Positions 42,679 to 54,890 of a stretch of 64,000 nt of DNA are shown here, one piece after another. This DNA comes from Circinella umbellata (Eukaryota; Mucoromycota; Mucoromycetes; Mucorales; Lichtheimiaceae). Position 1 is the first letter of the stretch; each line of letters starts with the position of its first letter. The position numbers were made by a program, and so were the translations under genes. The notes beneath the pieces were generated by a model that saw only the letters and a program-made list of their open reading frames with translations, did not search any database and had not been told where the DNA came from. The stretch covers positions 682,001 to 746,000 of the forward strand of contig JAIWNF010000002.1 of the NCBI GenBank assembly GCA_025093555.1. Reading direction: 5' to 3'.

Positions 42679-44515
42679 TTACCGATGTTCAATTTCATGT
42701 ACACCTGTATAATCCAAATGTACAAAAGCTCTTTCAACATTACTCATCATTTCTAATGCATCTTGTAATGCTTCTCCAACATCATGTGCTTCACGTAAAG
42801 GACAATCAGGTGGTAAAACAATATCTACTTCAACTAAAAGTCGATCACCAACATAATATGCTCGAACCTGTATAAAAAAAATAACATCTTTGATTTTGAG
42901 ATACTAAAAAACATATGGTTCCCCCCATTGCCATTTTCATCTTTATACACTTGTCCGCACATAAACACACATAGAGAGAAAGTTGAACAATTTTACCGTA
43001 TCAACAGCAGTTATCTTATGAGAAAATCTATAAGCCATATATGTCAATTGTTTTAAATCATCTGTACTGGCAGCATGTCCTGTTAGTCGTTGAATATTAT
43101 CTAAAGAAGGTTGAAAATTAAGATATTTAGTGTCTAGTATTTGACATAATAAACAATTGAATTTACCTAATAAAAGCACCATCCATTCATAAATAATATA
43201 AATTGATAATAAAATGGCGCCCACAGGATCTAACCAAGGTAATTTTGCCCATACAGCTATTTTAAAGGGATAAATAAGTATTTTTTTAAAAAAAAGAGTA
43301 CATAATTCTCATTCCCCCTTTTTTTGCTTCATCTTTGTATGTCTCTCTCGCTCACTCGTCCGCCTCCTTTTTCTCGTATTACTAATAATAATAAACATAC
43401 CGAGAACAGGAAAGATCGTACTTGCAATATTAAAAACAACATCATTCTCATGATCTTGTGCAAGAGCTTGAACACTTGAACTATCTTTAATTGTCCAACA
43501 CCAAAACCATAAAGCTCCTTTGATAATGATATTAACAATAAGAATTATAATACCAGTAACACTTAAATCAATGGGTTCAGCATTCTTTTCAGGATCCGTT
43601 AAGCGTTGAATGGATGTTAATAATACTTGAGAAAATGAAGTTGTAATGATTACTGCAAATACAATAATACCAAGAGGTTCCATCCGTGACTAATAATAAT
43701 AATAATAATTTAACCACTACTGTAATATTTATAAATATAACAATTTTACTAACCTTTCCAACAGGATACTTGTAATAATCTTGTTTTTTCATAATTCTTA
43801 CAGTAAAGAAAATAATAGCGTTACTTAACAGATCCAAGAAACTTTCAAAAGCAGAAGCTAGAATTGCCATTGAACCGGCATAAATAGCTAATATAAACTT
43901 GCTTCCGAAAAGAATAAAATTAGCAACAAATGATAAATTGATAGCCAACTGAATCACCCATTGACTTGTTCCATCCTTTTTTTTCTTGTATACACCAGGA
44001 TTTTTAGGTCGTTCAATTAATGGTTGATTGACAGTAGCTTCTTCATCTTCCAGCACAGAAGGAATAAATCGATTGTTATTCATACTACTACTACTAGTAC
44101 TACGTCTACGACCAGGATGTTGTGTAGCTCCATAAGCTTGTTGTTCTTCTAGTTCTTGTCGATGATGAATATATTCTTCAGGGTCTTCTCCTTGTCTAAG
44201 TGCTTCTACAACTTGATCCACTTCCATGAAACGATCAATCATTTCATTTTGATGCTTAAAAAATAAAACAGTGATTTAGATTTAACGAGAATAAACGTGG
44301 AATCTATAAAAAGGAAAACAACTTACTTCATAAAACTGACGAACACGTTTATTTTTTATAGCTTGTAACTGTTCTTCTGGAATACGTAAGGAACTGAAAT
44401 GAACAGGAGGAGGAATAGCGGAAGTTGCTATCGATTGTAAAGATCGGCGACTTCGGAATGACCTGGCACTACTTTCTATAGTATCCACTGTAGGAATAGG
44501 TGAAGGAAACGACAT
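42679..44515 (-). CDS. Cation diffusion facilitator, Mn-type
   Basis: Metal/proton antiporter expected in an organelle membrane. Six exons: 44515-44327, 44254-43754, 43689-43401, 43256-43167, 43100-42997 and 42867-42679, 453 residues. A Ser/Arg-rich cytosolic N-terminus precedes six membrane segments (first FVANFILFGSKFILAIYAG). Helix 2 has ESFLDLLSN and helix 5 has DHENDVVFN, i.e. a D-x-x-x-D site as in the Mn-transporting subgroup, rather than the H-x-x-x-D of zinc transporters; the first Asp of the helix-2 pair is Glu here. The C-terminal cytosolic domain (AYYVGDRLLVEVDIVLPPDC ... VHLDYTGVHEIEHR) is the usual ferredoxin-like dimerisation domain. Mn specificity is inferred from these residues. 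Confidence 0.88.
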
Positions 44516-45401
44516 GGAGGATTTTATAAAGGAAAAGGGTAGAAACTTAAATCGTATCTAAGTAGCTATATGTATATGATATATAACTAGGGAAAAAAAA
44601 GAAGTGGAAAAAAGAAAAAGAAAAGATTTTTTTTTTTTATGTCAGGAGAAAATGAAAATGAGATGGCAGATTCCACGTGTGGTGCTTATATATAGTATCT
44701 TATTATATATATACTCCATCTTATGATACATCTCATCAAAAAAATCCTTTATGTATGTTATATTGTCGGAACTTTTCCAGAATTAAATATAATTCTATTG
44801 TGTTAAAAAAAAGCAGTAATAATCTATTCTATACCATGGTTATTATTAAACAACCCCTGTTAAATATCTCTCTCTTTCTCTTACTATTATCCTTCTTTAG
44901 TACGTAAAAGAAAGATTTTATGAGATCGATATAGTCCCTGTATAATTTATTGTCAAGTCAACGAATCCAAGAAAGAACAAGCTCTCTCCATAACAACCCA
45001 ATTTTTTATGTGACAGAATGACCCTTCTTGACATTCTAAAGTTATTTTTGAAACGCAAATAAATAATGTCAACTCCTTCCACTCGTTATTCTTTTTTTTT
45101 CTACTTCATAAATAATAAAACACTTAAATATACATAATTGTTTTTTGCTTTTTTAACTATAAGTTTTTCAAGATCTATTTCATGTTATTCTTTTTTATTA
45201 AGAAAAGAATCTAGATAACAATTACGTGTAACGTTATACATCTTCAAAACCCTTTTTTTTTAATAGTCAGCATGTCTGATCGCTTATTTTATCGATTTTT
45301 GTATATCAAGTATTTACTGTGCTTGATATCACATCCGCAAAGATTGATGAACGATAGCAACTGGCTTTGCAAATGAGAAAACACAGGTATGAAAAATTCT
45401 G
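44516..45401. other. Gene-free stretch upstream of the CDF gene
   Basis: About 890 nt with no exon; it presumably holds the CDF promoter. The inverted pair CAAGTATTT/GTGCTTGATATCA near 45310 is short and unassigned. Confidence 0.4.
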
Positions 45402-45605
45402 ATGAATTGCGTGTTTCCTAACGAATCTGCTTTTGACATTAATCTAAAACGTTCAAGGGCTTGGTCCAAAAAGGGCACTCACACTATTGTTACCCCCGTC
45501 TACTACAACGAGAGAAAATACAACGTCTATATTGGGTGCTGCCTCAGCAGCATGTTTGGTTACGGTTGCCGTAAAAAAAAACCAAGACCTGCAAAGAAGA
45601 GAAAA
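45402..45605 (+). pseudogene. Fragment of a Tc1/mariner-type transposase
   Basis: CVFPNESAFDINLKRSRAWS followed by KKGTHTIVTP and, after a frameshift, TRENTTSILGAASAACLV resembles the first catalytic block of the common fungal Tc1-like transposase (F-x-DE-x-AF-x-x-x ... R-x-W-x-KKG ... TR-x-x-TTSI-GA). The catalytic Asp position reads Asn. No TIRs or other domains remain. It differs from the transposase at 14735-16838. Confidence 0.55.
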
Positions 45606-45635
45606 GCTAATGGATATATAAATTCAGGCCATTAA

Positions 45636-46250
45636 ATTAGTTTCTCAAAAGTGAACCTTGATGAAATAAATAAACATCCACCTATATGAAAGGTCACTCT
45701 ATAGTTATATATAATGTACGGTACCCCATTCACACACATGAAAACATAAAGAAATATATTGAGTATTGAGGGTCTATAAATATGTGTATCTTCCTACTTA
45801 CTCTCCAGAGATTAGCCCACCAATAGAACAATGTTGAAGCATGTGTCGTAAAAAGACACCCTGTCAAAAAGAATTGCGTGATACATGTCGAAATAGACAT
45901 CCCATGTAATGTCAATGACAAGGATCAGATACATAGAATCAGGTAAACATAATGTAAGTCATTATTAAGTCAAAAAATATAATTATCCATTGTAAACAAA
46001 ACGACGATACTGGTTCTTGTTGAATGCTGCTGGCTGTCATCCGGCATCTATCTGCAACACGACTTCAGTATTCCTTCATCGTTGCCTAAAGACTTTACTT
46101 TTTTTTCCCTTCCTCTTCTCGTAATGAAATAATATATAGTAACAGAATAGAAAGAATAAAAATAATATGTATTGAAAATCAAATGATTTATTATATATAT
46201 ATTAGAAAAAAAAGGTAAATATTAAAATAGTTTGTACGTTTTTTTTTTGT
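45636..46250. other. Gene-free stretch
   Basis: About 600 nt between the transposase fragment and the 3' end of the GPI-type protein gene; nothing recognised. Confidence 0.4.
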
Positions 46251-46915
46251 TTACATGAACATGGCAACAAAGCTAACTACAAAAAGAGTAGACCAAGCAA
46301 CGGCTTGAATAAGGATAACATTGTTCAAACCAGAGAAAATGGACATACCAGCTGAAGAACCTCCAGCTGCAGCAGTAGCTTGACCTCCATCACCCGTTTG
46401 TCCTCCATTTCCATTTCCATTTCCATTATTATTAGAAGCAGCAGGAGCAGTATTTGTTTGACCAGCAGCAGCACCTCCATCAGTTGAAGTAGGGTTAGCA
46501 GCAACAGAAGAAGAGTCACTTTGTTGAGCAGCTGATGATGAAGAAGCTACTGATTCACTTGAAGATCTGTTGATTTCAGAAGAGATACGACTTATAGCAG
46601 AACTTGCAGAACTAGCATATCGTGTTTGGGAATGGTCTACGAAAGACGTATACCTTTCAGAAAAAAGAAAAGAAATTTAGTTTAAATCGATTTTTTGTTG
46701 GTAAAAAAATATATACTTACTTTGAGTGCAAAGATGTTAAAGCCGGAACTGCAAAATGAATATCGGATATGAAAAATCAAAAAGATTTTTTTTTTGTTTA
46801 ATACAAATATAATTCATGCAAATTATTTTTTTAAGAAAAAAAATTTACCTTGAGCATGAGCAATAACGGCAATGCAAACAACCAAAAACAAAGAGGTCAA
46901 GATTTTAAAGTTCAT
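46251..46915 (-). CDS. Secreted Ser/Gly-rich protein with GPI-anchor signal
   Basis: Three exons, 46915-46849, 46748-46721 and 46653-46251, 165 residues. A clear signal peptide (MNFKILTSLFLVVCIAVIAHA) is followed by a short segment, a Ser-rich region (SSASSAISRISSEINRSSSE), a low-complexity NGNGNGNGG and Ala-rich part, and a hydrophobic C-terminus (VILIQAVAWSTLFVVSFVAM) preceded by small residues (GGSSAG), the pattern of a GPI attachment signal. It is probably a cell-surface mannoprotein-like component. No enzymatic domain. The middle exon is only 28 nt. Confidence 0.75.
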
Positions 46916-47372
46916 TATTGTTTATTTTAGTTATTATTAAGAAAGAAATAGAAATGACAACTAGAATTTTCTTTATTTTATATGGATCTTTGGACATGGA
47001 TTAGTTTAACCCTTGTTTTTACTTGTAGAACCCTTTATTTTTACTTATCCCCAAGGTAAAAGAAAACGATCTGTATCCCCCAAGCTTAAATCACCCAATT
47101 AGCGTGCTTGACAGCTCCACTGACTTTTAAAAATGAATTTGAATGCATTGTTCACCTCTTTAGATGCCCGAGTTTACGGGGAAAAAACATGGATTGTACC
47201 CGCCCTTGATCAGTAAGTGGCTTTTGGGGGGGTTTTTTAGGGTGACTCATTGGGAGATAATAATATGTCAATTTCTTGAGTTGTTTCATTTTTTCCCCCC
47301 TTTTTTTTTGTTTGTACTTTCTCTTTGTCTCTCTCTCACTCTATACCTTTTTTTTTTTTGGTCCTTTGTTCA
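46916..47372. other. Divergent promoter region
   Basis: About 460 nt between the minus-strand GPI-type gene and the plus-strand kinase gene; CT-rich and T-rich tracts precede the kinase start. No gene. Confidence 0.5.
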
Positions 47373-49007
47373 ATGATTTACCACAACCACCAAAATAGTC
47401 ATCGTCCTTCACAATCTTCATTAACCATCGTTATCAAAGTTGGTACTACAACTATTTGCGATGAAAAAACTCATTATCCCATGTTGTCAAACTTGTCTTC
47501 CCTTGTTGAATTAGTTTTAAAATTAAAGTCACAAGGTCACCGTGTAGTGTTAGTATCTAGTGCTGCTGTTGCAACAGGTCTTCGACGACTTAATATTGAT
47601 GATAGACCTACAAAAGTTTCTACACTTCAGGTACTACTCTCTTCTTCTGCTCCTCCCCCCTTCCCTTTGTTTTTTTGTTTCATAAAATACGAAAATTAAA
47701 GTATACATATATATATAATTTTAGGCCATATCAGCAGTAGGTCAAGGACGATTAATTCGACTTTATGATGATTTATTCGGTCAATTTAATCAACCTATTG
47801 CTCAAGTATTATTAACTAAAAATGATTTATCTGAGGTAAAAAAAAAAAAGAATGAATTGTTTATCTATCCCCATGGTTGTACATAAAAAATGCTAATAAT
47901 TTTATAATTAGAGAGCACAATACCTTAATGCAGTTAGTTGCTTAGAAGAAATTTTGGAATTAGGTGTAGTTCCTATTGTAAATGAAAATGATACCATTTG
48001 TCCACAGGTAAAAAAAAAAAAAAAAAATGAGGCTCTTTTTTTTCTCTTTAATGATTCACTAAATTATAATCTTTTAATAAAATAGGAAATTCGATTTGGT
48101 GATAATGATACTTTATCTGCTATTACTGCTGGAATGCTTAAAGCGGATTACTTATTTTTGTTAACTGATGTTGATTGTTTATATACTGATAATCCTCGAA
48201 CCAATCCAGATGCAAAGAATGTATCTGTTTGTCATGATATTCAAGCATTACAAGAACAAGGTAATGAATTCAAAAAAAAAATTGTCGTATAAGGGTGTTG
48301 AGGAACGATAATTTTTAAATGATAGAAGCAGGGACAGGAAATTTACTTATATATTTATATATATATATCATTTAGTTTGTGTGGCATCGCGTGGATCTTC
48401 ATTAGGTACTGGTGGTATGTCTACAAAATTGGTTGCAGCCGATCTTGCCACTGCTGTTGGTGTACGTACCGTTATTACACATGGCGCTAAACCAGAAAAT
48501 ATGCTGAAAATTATTGAAGCAGATGATAATGGAACATTAATAACACCACATGAGCTTCCTGTGGTTACAGGTGATGATTTACTTGCAAGAGGTTTACCCC
48601 TTCATACCCTTTTTACTGCCAAGGATAATTTACTTTATGATCGTAAATGGTGGATCAAACATGGATTACATACTGCTGGACGTATTTATATTGATGAAGG
48701 TGCTATGAAAGCCATATTGTCAAAAAAACAACGCTCTAGTTTATTTGCTGCAGGCATTGTTGAAGTAGAAAAAAATTTCGTTGCAAATCAAGCTGTAATG
48801 ATTGTTTATCAACGTAAAGATGGAAATGGACATGTAGTGGAAGAAATTGACGTTGGTAAAGGTATTGTCAATTATTCCAGTGTTGAAATTGGACGTATTC
48901 GAGGATGTCAAAGCCATGATATCTCTGATATTTTGGGATATATGGATGCTGAAACTGTTATTGATCGTGATAATTTGGTTCGAACTTTGGAAGATTCTAT
49001 TGTATAA
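47373..49007 (+). CDS. PRO1: Glutamate 5-kinase (gamma-glutamyl kinase)
   Basis: Catalyses ATP-dependent phosphorylation of L-glutamate, the first step of proline synthesis. Five exons: 47373-47630, 47725-47835, 47912-48007, 48086-48260 and 48376-49007, 423 residues. Amino-acid-kinase motifs include [75 protein letters not shown] and [19 protein letters not shown] domain follows from about residue 315 ([20 protein letters not shown] ... [12 protein letters not shown]). The start is the ATG at 47373; a longer reading from 47325 would begin in a promoter CT-rich tract. The proline feedback site lies in the kinase domain in known enzymes. Identification is firm. Confidence 0.95.
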
Positions 49008-50257
49008 ACATATACATATAAAGAATCTTTCAACTGGACAAAGGAAAGAAGGATCTTGGGAGAAAGTTGGTTAGATTCATATAGATATATATAATATTTA
49101 CACATTAACACACATTAATATACTTACTACATTCATTTTTTTTAATTCATCACTTTCATTTCATAATATCGACCATTTCTTTTTATTTTGTACATTTTTT
49201 TTTCTTTCAATTCGTTGACCTTCTCCCAACTTTTTTTCTTTTTCACTTTTACCATTTTTACGATGCCTATTTTTATTCTGTAACATAATAATCTTATAAA
49301 AAAGAACTTAAAACAAATTAAATTAATATTCGTTTCCATGATATCACAACATTCATATATTCTATACTTTTTATTTTATTTTATTGCTATGAAGAATTTT
49401 TCATGCTTCAAAAACATACTATATTAGGTAACAATTTGATATAATTATGTGGTATACACCCCCCACCTACTACAGTTATAATAAATATATTATACGTATA
49501 TCTTGAAAATGTTTACGTATAAATGACTAATTTTTTTATGAATAACGCTATGTACACAAGCGTGAGCTGTAGTACATTATGAAGACATTGACAAACAAAA
49601 AATGTATATACTCAATATTACATAAATGAGTAGTTATAAAATAAGTAGTATTAATGCTGAGAATACTGTTATTACAGTTTAAACATGGGCTTAAAAAATT
49701 TGTGATCAATAAACTTTTTATTTATTTGTTATATATCCATAAGAGCAAAAAATAGAGTGTTTGTAACAATTCTCTTTTATGTATCAGAAAGTAAAATGAT
49801 GATGGTGAAGTACGTAAAAAAAATCATGTCAAATTTTTGTTACTTGCACACAGAAAAACTTCAATTTCGCACCCGCTATTGTTTTTCTTTGAAGCGTTAT
49901 TATATGGGATTTTTCTTTAGGTCAGGATTGACACAATAAAGTGTGAAAGCTTGATAAAGTGAAGAAAAAAAAGATCCATTTATCAAGCTTGATCAGCATT
50001 TTATACTTCGAAGACTTATACAATCCAAGATTTATCACTTGAGTTCTTGACTCATATTACCTAGTCAGTAACAAGAGTACTTGTCAAAGTTTCTTGTTCT
50101 TCAAGAATGGTCTATGTATGTATAATAAATAACGGGTATGGTAATGGTTAACAAATCTATCTTCAATCTCATATTCATTTCTCATTACAACTTACGTTCA
50201 TTTTTATTACTAACTCAAAAACTTTTATCCAATTATACCGGTCGTGCTAGGTACGGG
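49008..50257. other. Gene-free stretch downstream of PRO1
   Basis: About 1.2 kb with no supported exon; very AT-rich. It marks the border between the conserved block and the transposon-rich right end. Confidence 0.4.
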
Positions 50258-50717
50258 GTGCTGTATTATAAGACCATCATCTCTTTATCCCAGATGAAAT
50301 AAGAAATCATATTTAAAATATTTAAAATACAGACGTGAACAGAACTCAATTCTAAAAAGGAAACTGATAAAATCGCATAACGATGTCCTGCACCTCGTCA
50401 ACTTAAATTAAAGAATAAAAGAGAGTATCATGGGCTAAGCCCAATATACTTCAGAACAGTAGCTATAGTAACCTTCTCAATATTAATGACTAATATCAAG
50501 TACTCGGCTTTACTATCAATCATCTACATCATTCCATTAACTAAGCCTTATAACTCATAAAATAGAAATCATATAAATACGGGTTGTAAATATTATTTTA
50601 AAGGGATAGCTTTATTCTAGTTTTCAAATTATTATTAAAGATATATAACAAAGTCTCAAAGGATTTATACCTTGTCTGTTTTTATTTTCTACTCTTATCA
50701 AAATAGCCAAATATCAC
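50258..50717 (+). repeat. Second copy of the repeat interrupted by the Tc1-like element (empty site)
   Basis: Collinear with 14235-14553 plus 17183-17335 (shared blocks such as CAGACGTGAACAGAACTCAA and ATATATAACAAAGTCTCAAA). At about 50576 the TA target is unoccupied. Its right border abuts gene-like sequence of the next pseudogene. The terminal ACAGAC repeats of the other copy are not present, so this copy is partial. Confidence 0.8.
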
Positions 50718-52325
50718 ACGGGGGATTATGGTGGATCGTAATAATACGTGCGAATATCGGCCATTATTTAAGATGCTTGTACTTGTCAAAGACAACTTGT
50801 CACCAACGTAATATAAACCGAGTACTTTTGGTTTTTGAAAAGTTGAAAATGAAGCCAACTTGTTAGAGAACATGTCCATTTTAAGACACTGAATGCTGTA
50901 TTCAACAATTTCCAAAGTGTCTTCGATAGTGTGACCATCATCAGTTTCACTAATAATTATCAATTTCAGTAAGATTTGTGTACGGCATAATATAAGAAGT
51001 CATAGTATTTATCGTCCCTTACCCGGATGATTCAACAATCAATCTTTCTTTGTTATCCAAGACACCGTTACCAATTCCATCGGCCAACTTCTTTGGCATT
51101 GGTCTTTCACCAGGCATGCATATACCAATAAACTTGTTTGCGTCAGTACTTTTTTCTGCCCTGCATAAAAGGAAGTAGTAGTTAAAAAAATATGCATGTA
51201 AACAATTAACGTGACATTACTTACCATTGAAATCGCAAAAGTTGATATAGGGCATTCCAGTACTTTGTTAAAGGTATCACATGCTCGCAAAAGGGAGTGT
51301 TTTCATTAAGAGCAGGAGTGGGTTCAGATCGTGAGATCGAGTTTTTGGGTCTACAGCCACGAAGACAGGTTTTCAAGCTCCTGTCCAAGGGCTGGTTCTA
51401 AAAAAACTCTAGACTTCGGTAAATCACCGAGGCATGCATTTACTTCTTGCTCATCGATATTCTTGTTATAATAATCTAGTGTGCTTTCGCTAACTAGTGT
51501 AAGAGAAATATCGTTAACTTTAATTTCAACAATGTCCATCAAGGTGTCTTGATCGGATGATCCCAGGCTAGGTTTGTTCATTGATATCGATGGTTTCATT
51601 ACTGATATAAATCTGTATTGTTTCTTATCTTTTCGTATATTAATTACTAATACAGGTAACGAAAAAAAAAGTCAATCATTATCGGTGCTACTACTAGTTG
51701 TGATGAAAGAAAAATCTTACTTGGTTCTTCGTGGTGCTCTTTTCGTCCACTCTAAAAATAAAAGATAAATTGACATGAGCTTCTTTTCTTGCTATAACGT
51801 GCAATAAAAAAAACTAGCTTACTCCAGAAGAAACACTTGAACCAGGAGTGAAATTTTTTATCTGGATTTTTTTGGGGAACATCACCAGAACCTAATTTGA
51901 ACTAAAGCGACGCGTTAGTATCGCTCAATATGAATTGCATGATATAGGCAACAATACCTGTTGTTCGATTTCCATGGTTTTTTGAAAATCCTAAAAAGAC
52001 GTTTTTTTTTAGATTAGCCTTCCTTTCAATGCTATTATCTTATCAAGTGACATTTGTTTTATATTATTGTTTCTGCTTACTTTTATTTTACTGATTTCCG
52101 ATTTGATACTGTACTGCAATGGTTTTCTCTCCTGGAGTATTTTTTGGAGATCAGTTACCATGCTAAATAATGTTTCCGCTAATGGCTTTTCTTTTAGCAC
52201 TTCTCTATACTCCTGTACAGCTTCACCTATTTTCCACTCTTTAGCAGCAACTTTAATAGTAATTAGGTGTATGATTGGGCATTGTATAAAAAACCCAACA
52301 TCCAAATCACTCAGTAAAGAATGAC
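50718..52325 (-). pseudogene. Repeated-family pseudogene, minus-strand copy (gene E)
   Basis: Segments in order from 52325: AKEWKIGEAVQEYREVLKEK and LVSE-type helices ending KQMSLDK; DFQKTMEIEQQ; SGRKEHHEEP; MKPSISMNKPSLGSSDQDTL ... CLGDLPKSRVFLEPALGQEL; NENTPFCEHVIPLTKYWNAL; KFIGICMPGERPMPKKLADG and IGNGVLDNKERLIVESSG; HTIEDTLEIVEYSIQCLKMD and VLGLYYVGDKLSLTSTSI. A TAG follows SSWL (near 51351), the donor after MSLDK has become AT, and an internal deletion near 51870 removes most of one exon. The 3' end is cut by the repeat at 50258-50717. The function is unknown; alternating helices and the VESSG block are the recognisable family traits. An inverted sister copy lies at 54891-56960. Confidence 0.65.
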
Positions 52326-54890
52326 CTAAATTCTTATATTGCCCTCATTTTAACTTAATGATCCCCCCTTCCACCTCCAAGTTTGAGGTCACATTGGTGT
52401 GTGAAATATATATATACATATATAAATAGTTAAGTATATAAACGAAAAAGGAACTTGTAAATAAAATGGTTCCTTTTTTTCTTTTTCATGAAACATAAAA
52501 GGAGATTAAAAAAAGGGAGGATTCTGCGCATGATGAAAATAAAATGTCCTCACTTTCACGCCAATTCATTGATAAAAAATTCTGTATATAATAGAGAAAA
52601 ACTGTTTTTTTTTGACATTGGTACATAACTAGAAAATTTTATGAAGAAAAAAAAGGTATTCGCCTGAGTAAAGTAATCTTTTTTAAAAAGACAAGAATAC
52701 AGAAAGAGTAAAGTTACAAACTTTGAGTGAATTAAACACTTTGATAGAATTAGACATTGAATCCAGTTGCAGAAAGAGAGAGTTGGGAAGGGTTATTAAA
52801 AGGGAATGACTACGGGCGCGCCAAAATTTTACAGTCAGACGAGGGCCGCACCAATTTTGAACAGGCATCTTAGTAACATGGCGCGCCCTTCGTCTACCCT
52901 TCATCTACCCTTTTTCTTCACTTATTCAAAATATTCACAATCTCAACAATACTTATTAACAATATATTGCCAATTGAACATAGAATTTCTTTCTATTTCT
53001 ACGCCATAAAATATACTCAAAAATCACTAAAGCAAAAAGTTATAAAAGAATACAATACGTATACTTCTGTAACTATACAAAGAAGTGAATAACAAAGAAG
53101 CGAAGCAGTATGACATAGATCAAAAAATGGTACTAATTGTAGGCATATACCTATAATACGTAATATATAATGCTTGTGCTATAAATAAACGAAATCACAA
53201 GAAAAGGACATACAAATTATAATATAGAATGGGTGGGCTTATAGGAGCAGCTTAAAAAAAAGATTATCAACATATTACATAGGATACATAAAAGGAATAA
53301 TCTGTATAATATAAATTACCAAGTAAGAGAGTACCATATAAATAGGGAAGAAGAAAGAAATTGGGTCATACGTAGTATAACGAAAAAAAAAGATGACATA
53401 AATATAATATTAAATATGACTAACAATAGCTTCTAGAAATCTCTCTTAAAAGGCATAATTTTCGTCTTATGGCTGATCGTAGACTAGAGTCAAGATTTTG
53501 ATTTTTAAACAAGAATTCTATTGCATCCTCATATAAAATATTGTCGTAGTCTTGTTGAATGAGTCAAGAACAAGAACTCCTTGTATGAAAGATAGCGGCA
53601 TAGTCTTCAAATGTTATTGTTTTTTGTTTGAATGAACCTATGTTGGAGAATCCTGCTGGTCCATGGATCCCGTAATAACAAGCTTATATTAATATGTACA
53701 ACACCTATCATTAGTATTTGTACAATATTTCCATTGCATAAACATTTCAATATTTTATTATTAAAGCCTTTGAAAGTAAAAATAAAAATTGAATATGATC
53801 TTTACTTCATAGGAATTAATTCTTAATTTGATTTGACCCATTGGATATAATAAATTATTAAAAAGAAATTAATACATATATATTTTTTAATAGTTTTCCA
53901 AATGGCTTGATATTTTTATTATTATAAAGTATTCAACAACTGAAGAATTATGATGATTCAACCGGACTATCATATTTTTATTCATAATTTTTTTTATTCA
54001 AAGTAGAGAAAAACTCATATAGCAAACTTGAACTATACAAAAAAAAAAATAGCAAGTAAAACAGAGGAAGGGCGCGCCATTGATGGATGTGCTGACTATA
54101 AAAAATTTCTAATATTACCTGACCTTGAGCGCAATAAGAAAGGCAAAAAGTGGGATTTTGGTCAAAAGGTGGGGGTGTGCAAAAATCAGGGGTGCAAAAA
54201 GCGGGGCTCGACCGTACTATGGGTTTATCTTCTGATGATAAAATGCTTTACAGTAACACTCATGAAATGCTGACAATGAATTAGAGATTGGAACAGTGCA
54301 TTAGTATATACCACAAATGATTTGTTTACTTTTAGTTAATCAGCAAAATGTAAACACATAATGAGCAACAGTAAACAAAAGTAAACAAACACAAACAAAA
54401 GAAAATAAAAGTAAACAAACCTTTTTTATGGTGTAGAACACAGTCAGCAGTTTATTAAATATGCAGAAATAAATTGTACCAACACCACAATTACATATTC
54501 AATGATGATGAACAAGTACATAAATAAGTCAAAGAAGAAGTGGATGAGAAGGAAGAAAAAAGCATCCTTGTAGAAATTAGCGGAAGACACTTTTATCAAC
54601 AATGTGTTGACAGGCTTTCTTTTGACAACAAGTAAAAAGAGGCAAGTTCACCAAAAACCGGTTTATAGAAATACTGGTTTAATAAACAAATTATGCATGC
54701 ATGTAGTAGGTTCCACGCAGCGTTCTTCACATGCTTTCACTAAATGTGTGTAGTAAGTGAAGTGATAAAAAATAGAGTAGAATCTGGTAGAAAACGTTTA
54801 CATAACAACCCTCTCTCTCTTTTTTTTTTCTTTACCGAGCACAATGTCTAACTATACAACATCTAACTATTATTTCAGAGCATCTGTTAA
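52326..54890. other. Non-coding stretch between the two inverted pseudogene copies
   Basis: About 2.5 kb; no supported gene. It contains three GGGCGCGCCA octamer-type sites (see next entry and 54070-54079), conspicuous in AT-rich DNA, and the rest is anonymous AT-rich sequence. Confidence 0.45.
52814..52888. repeat. Short inverted-repeat unit with GGGCGCGCCA ends
   Basis: Begins GGGCGCGCCA (52814-52823) and ends TGGCGCGCCC (52879-52888), an exact 10-bp inverted repeat around 55 bp. A third copy of the motif occurs at 54070-54079. It could be a miniature element or element end; no target duplication was seen. Confidence 0.4.

Noticed and set aside
49142..49339. Minus-strand Lys-rich ORF downstream of PRO1
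   Set aside because: Low-complexity translation of A/T runs; no domain or splice support.
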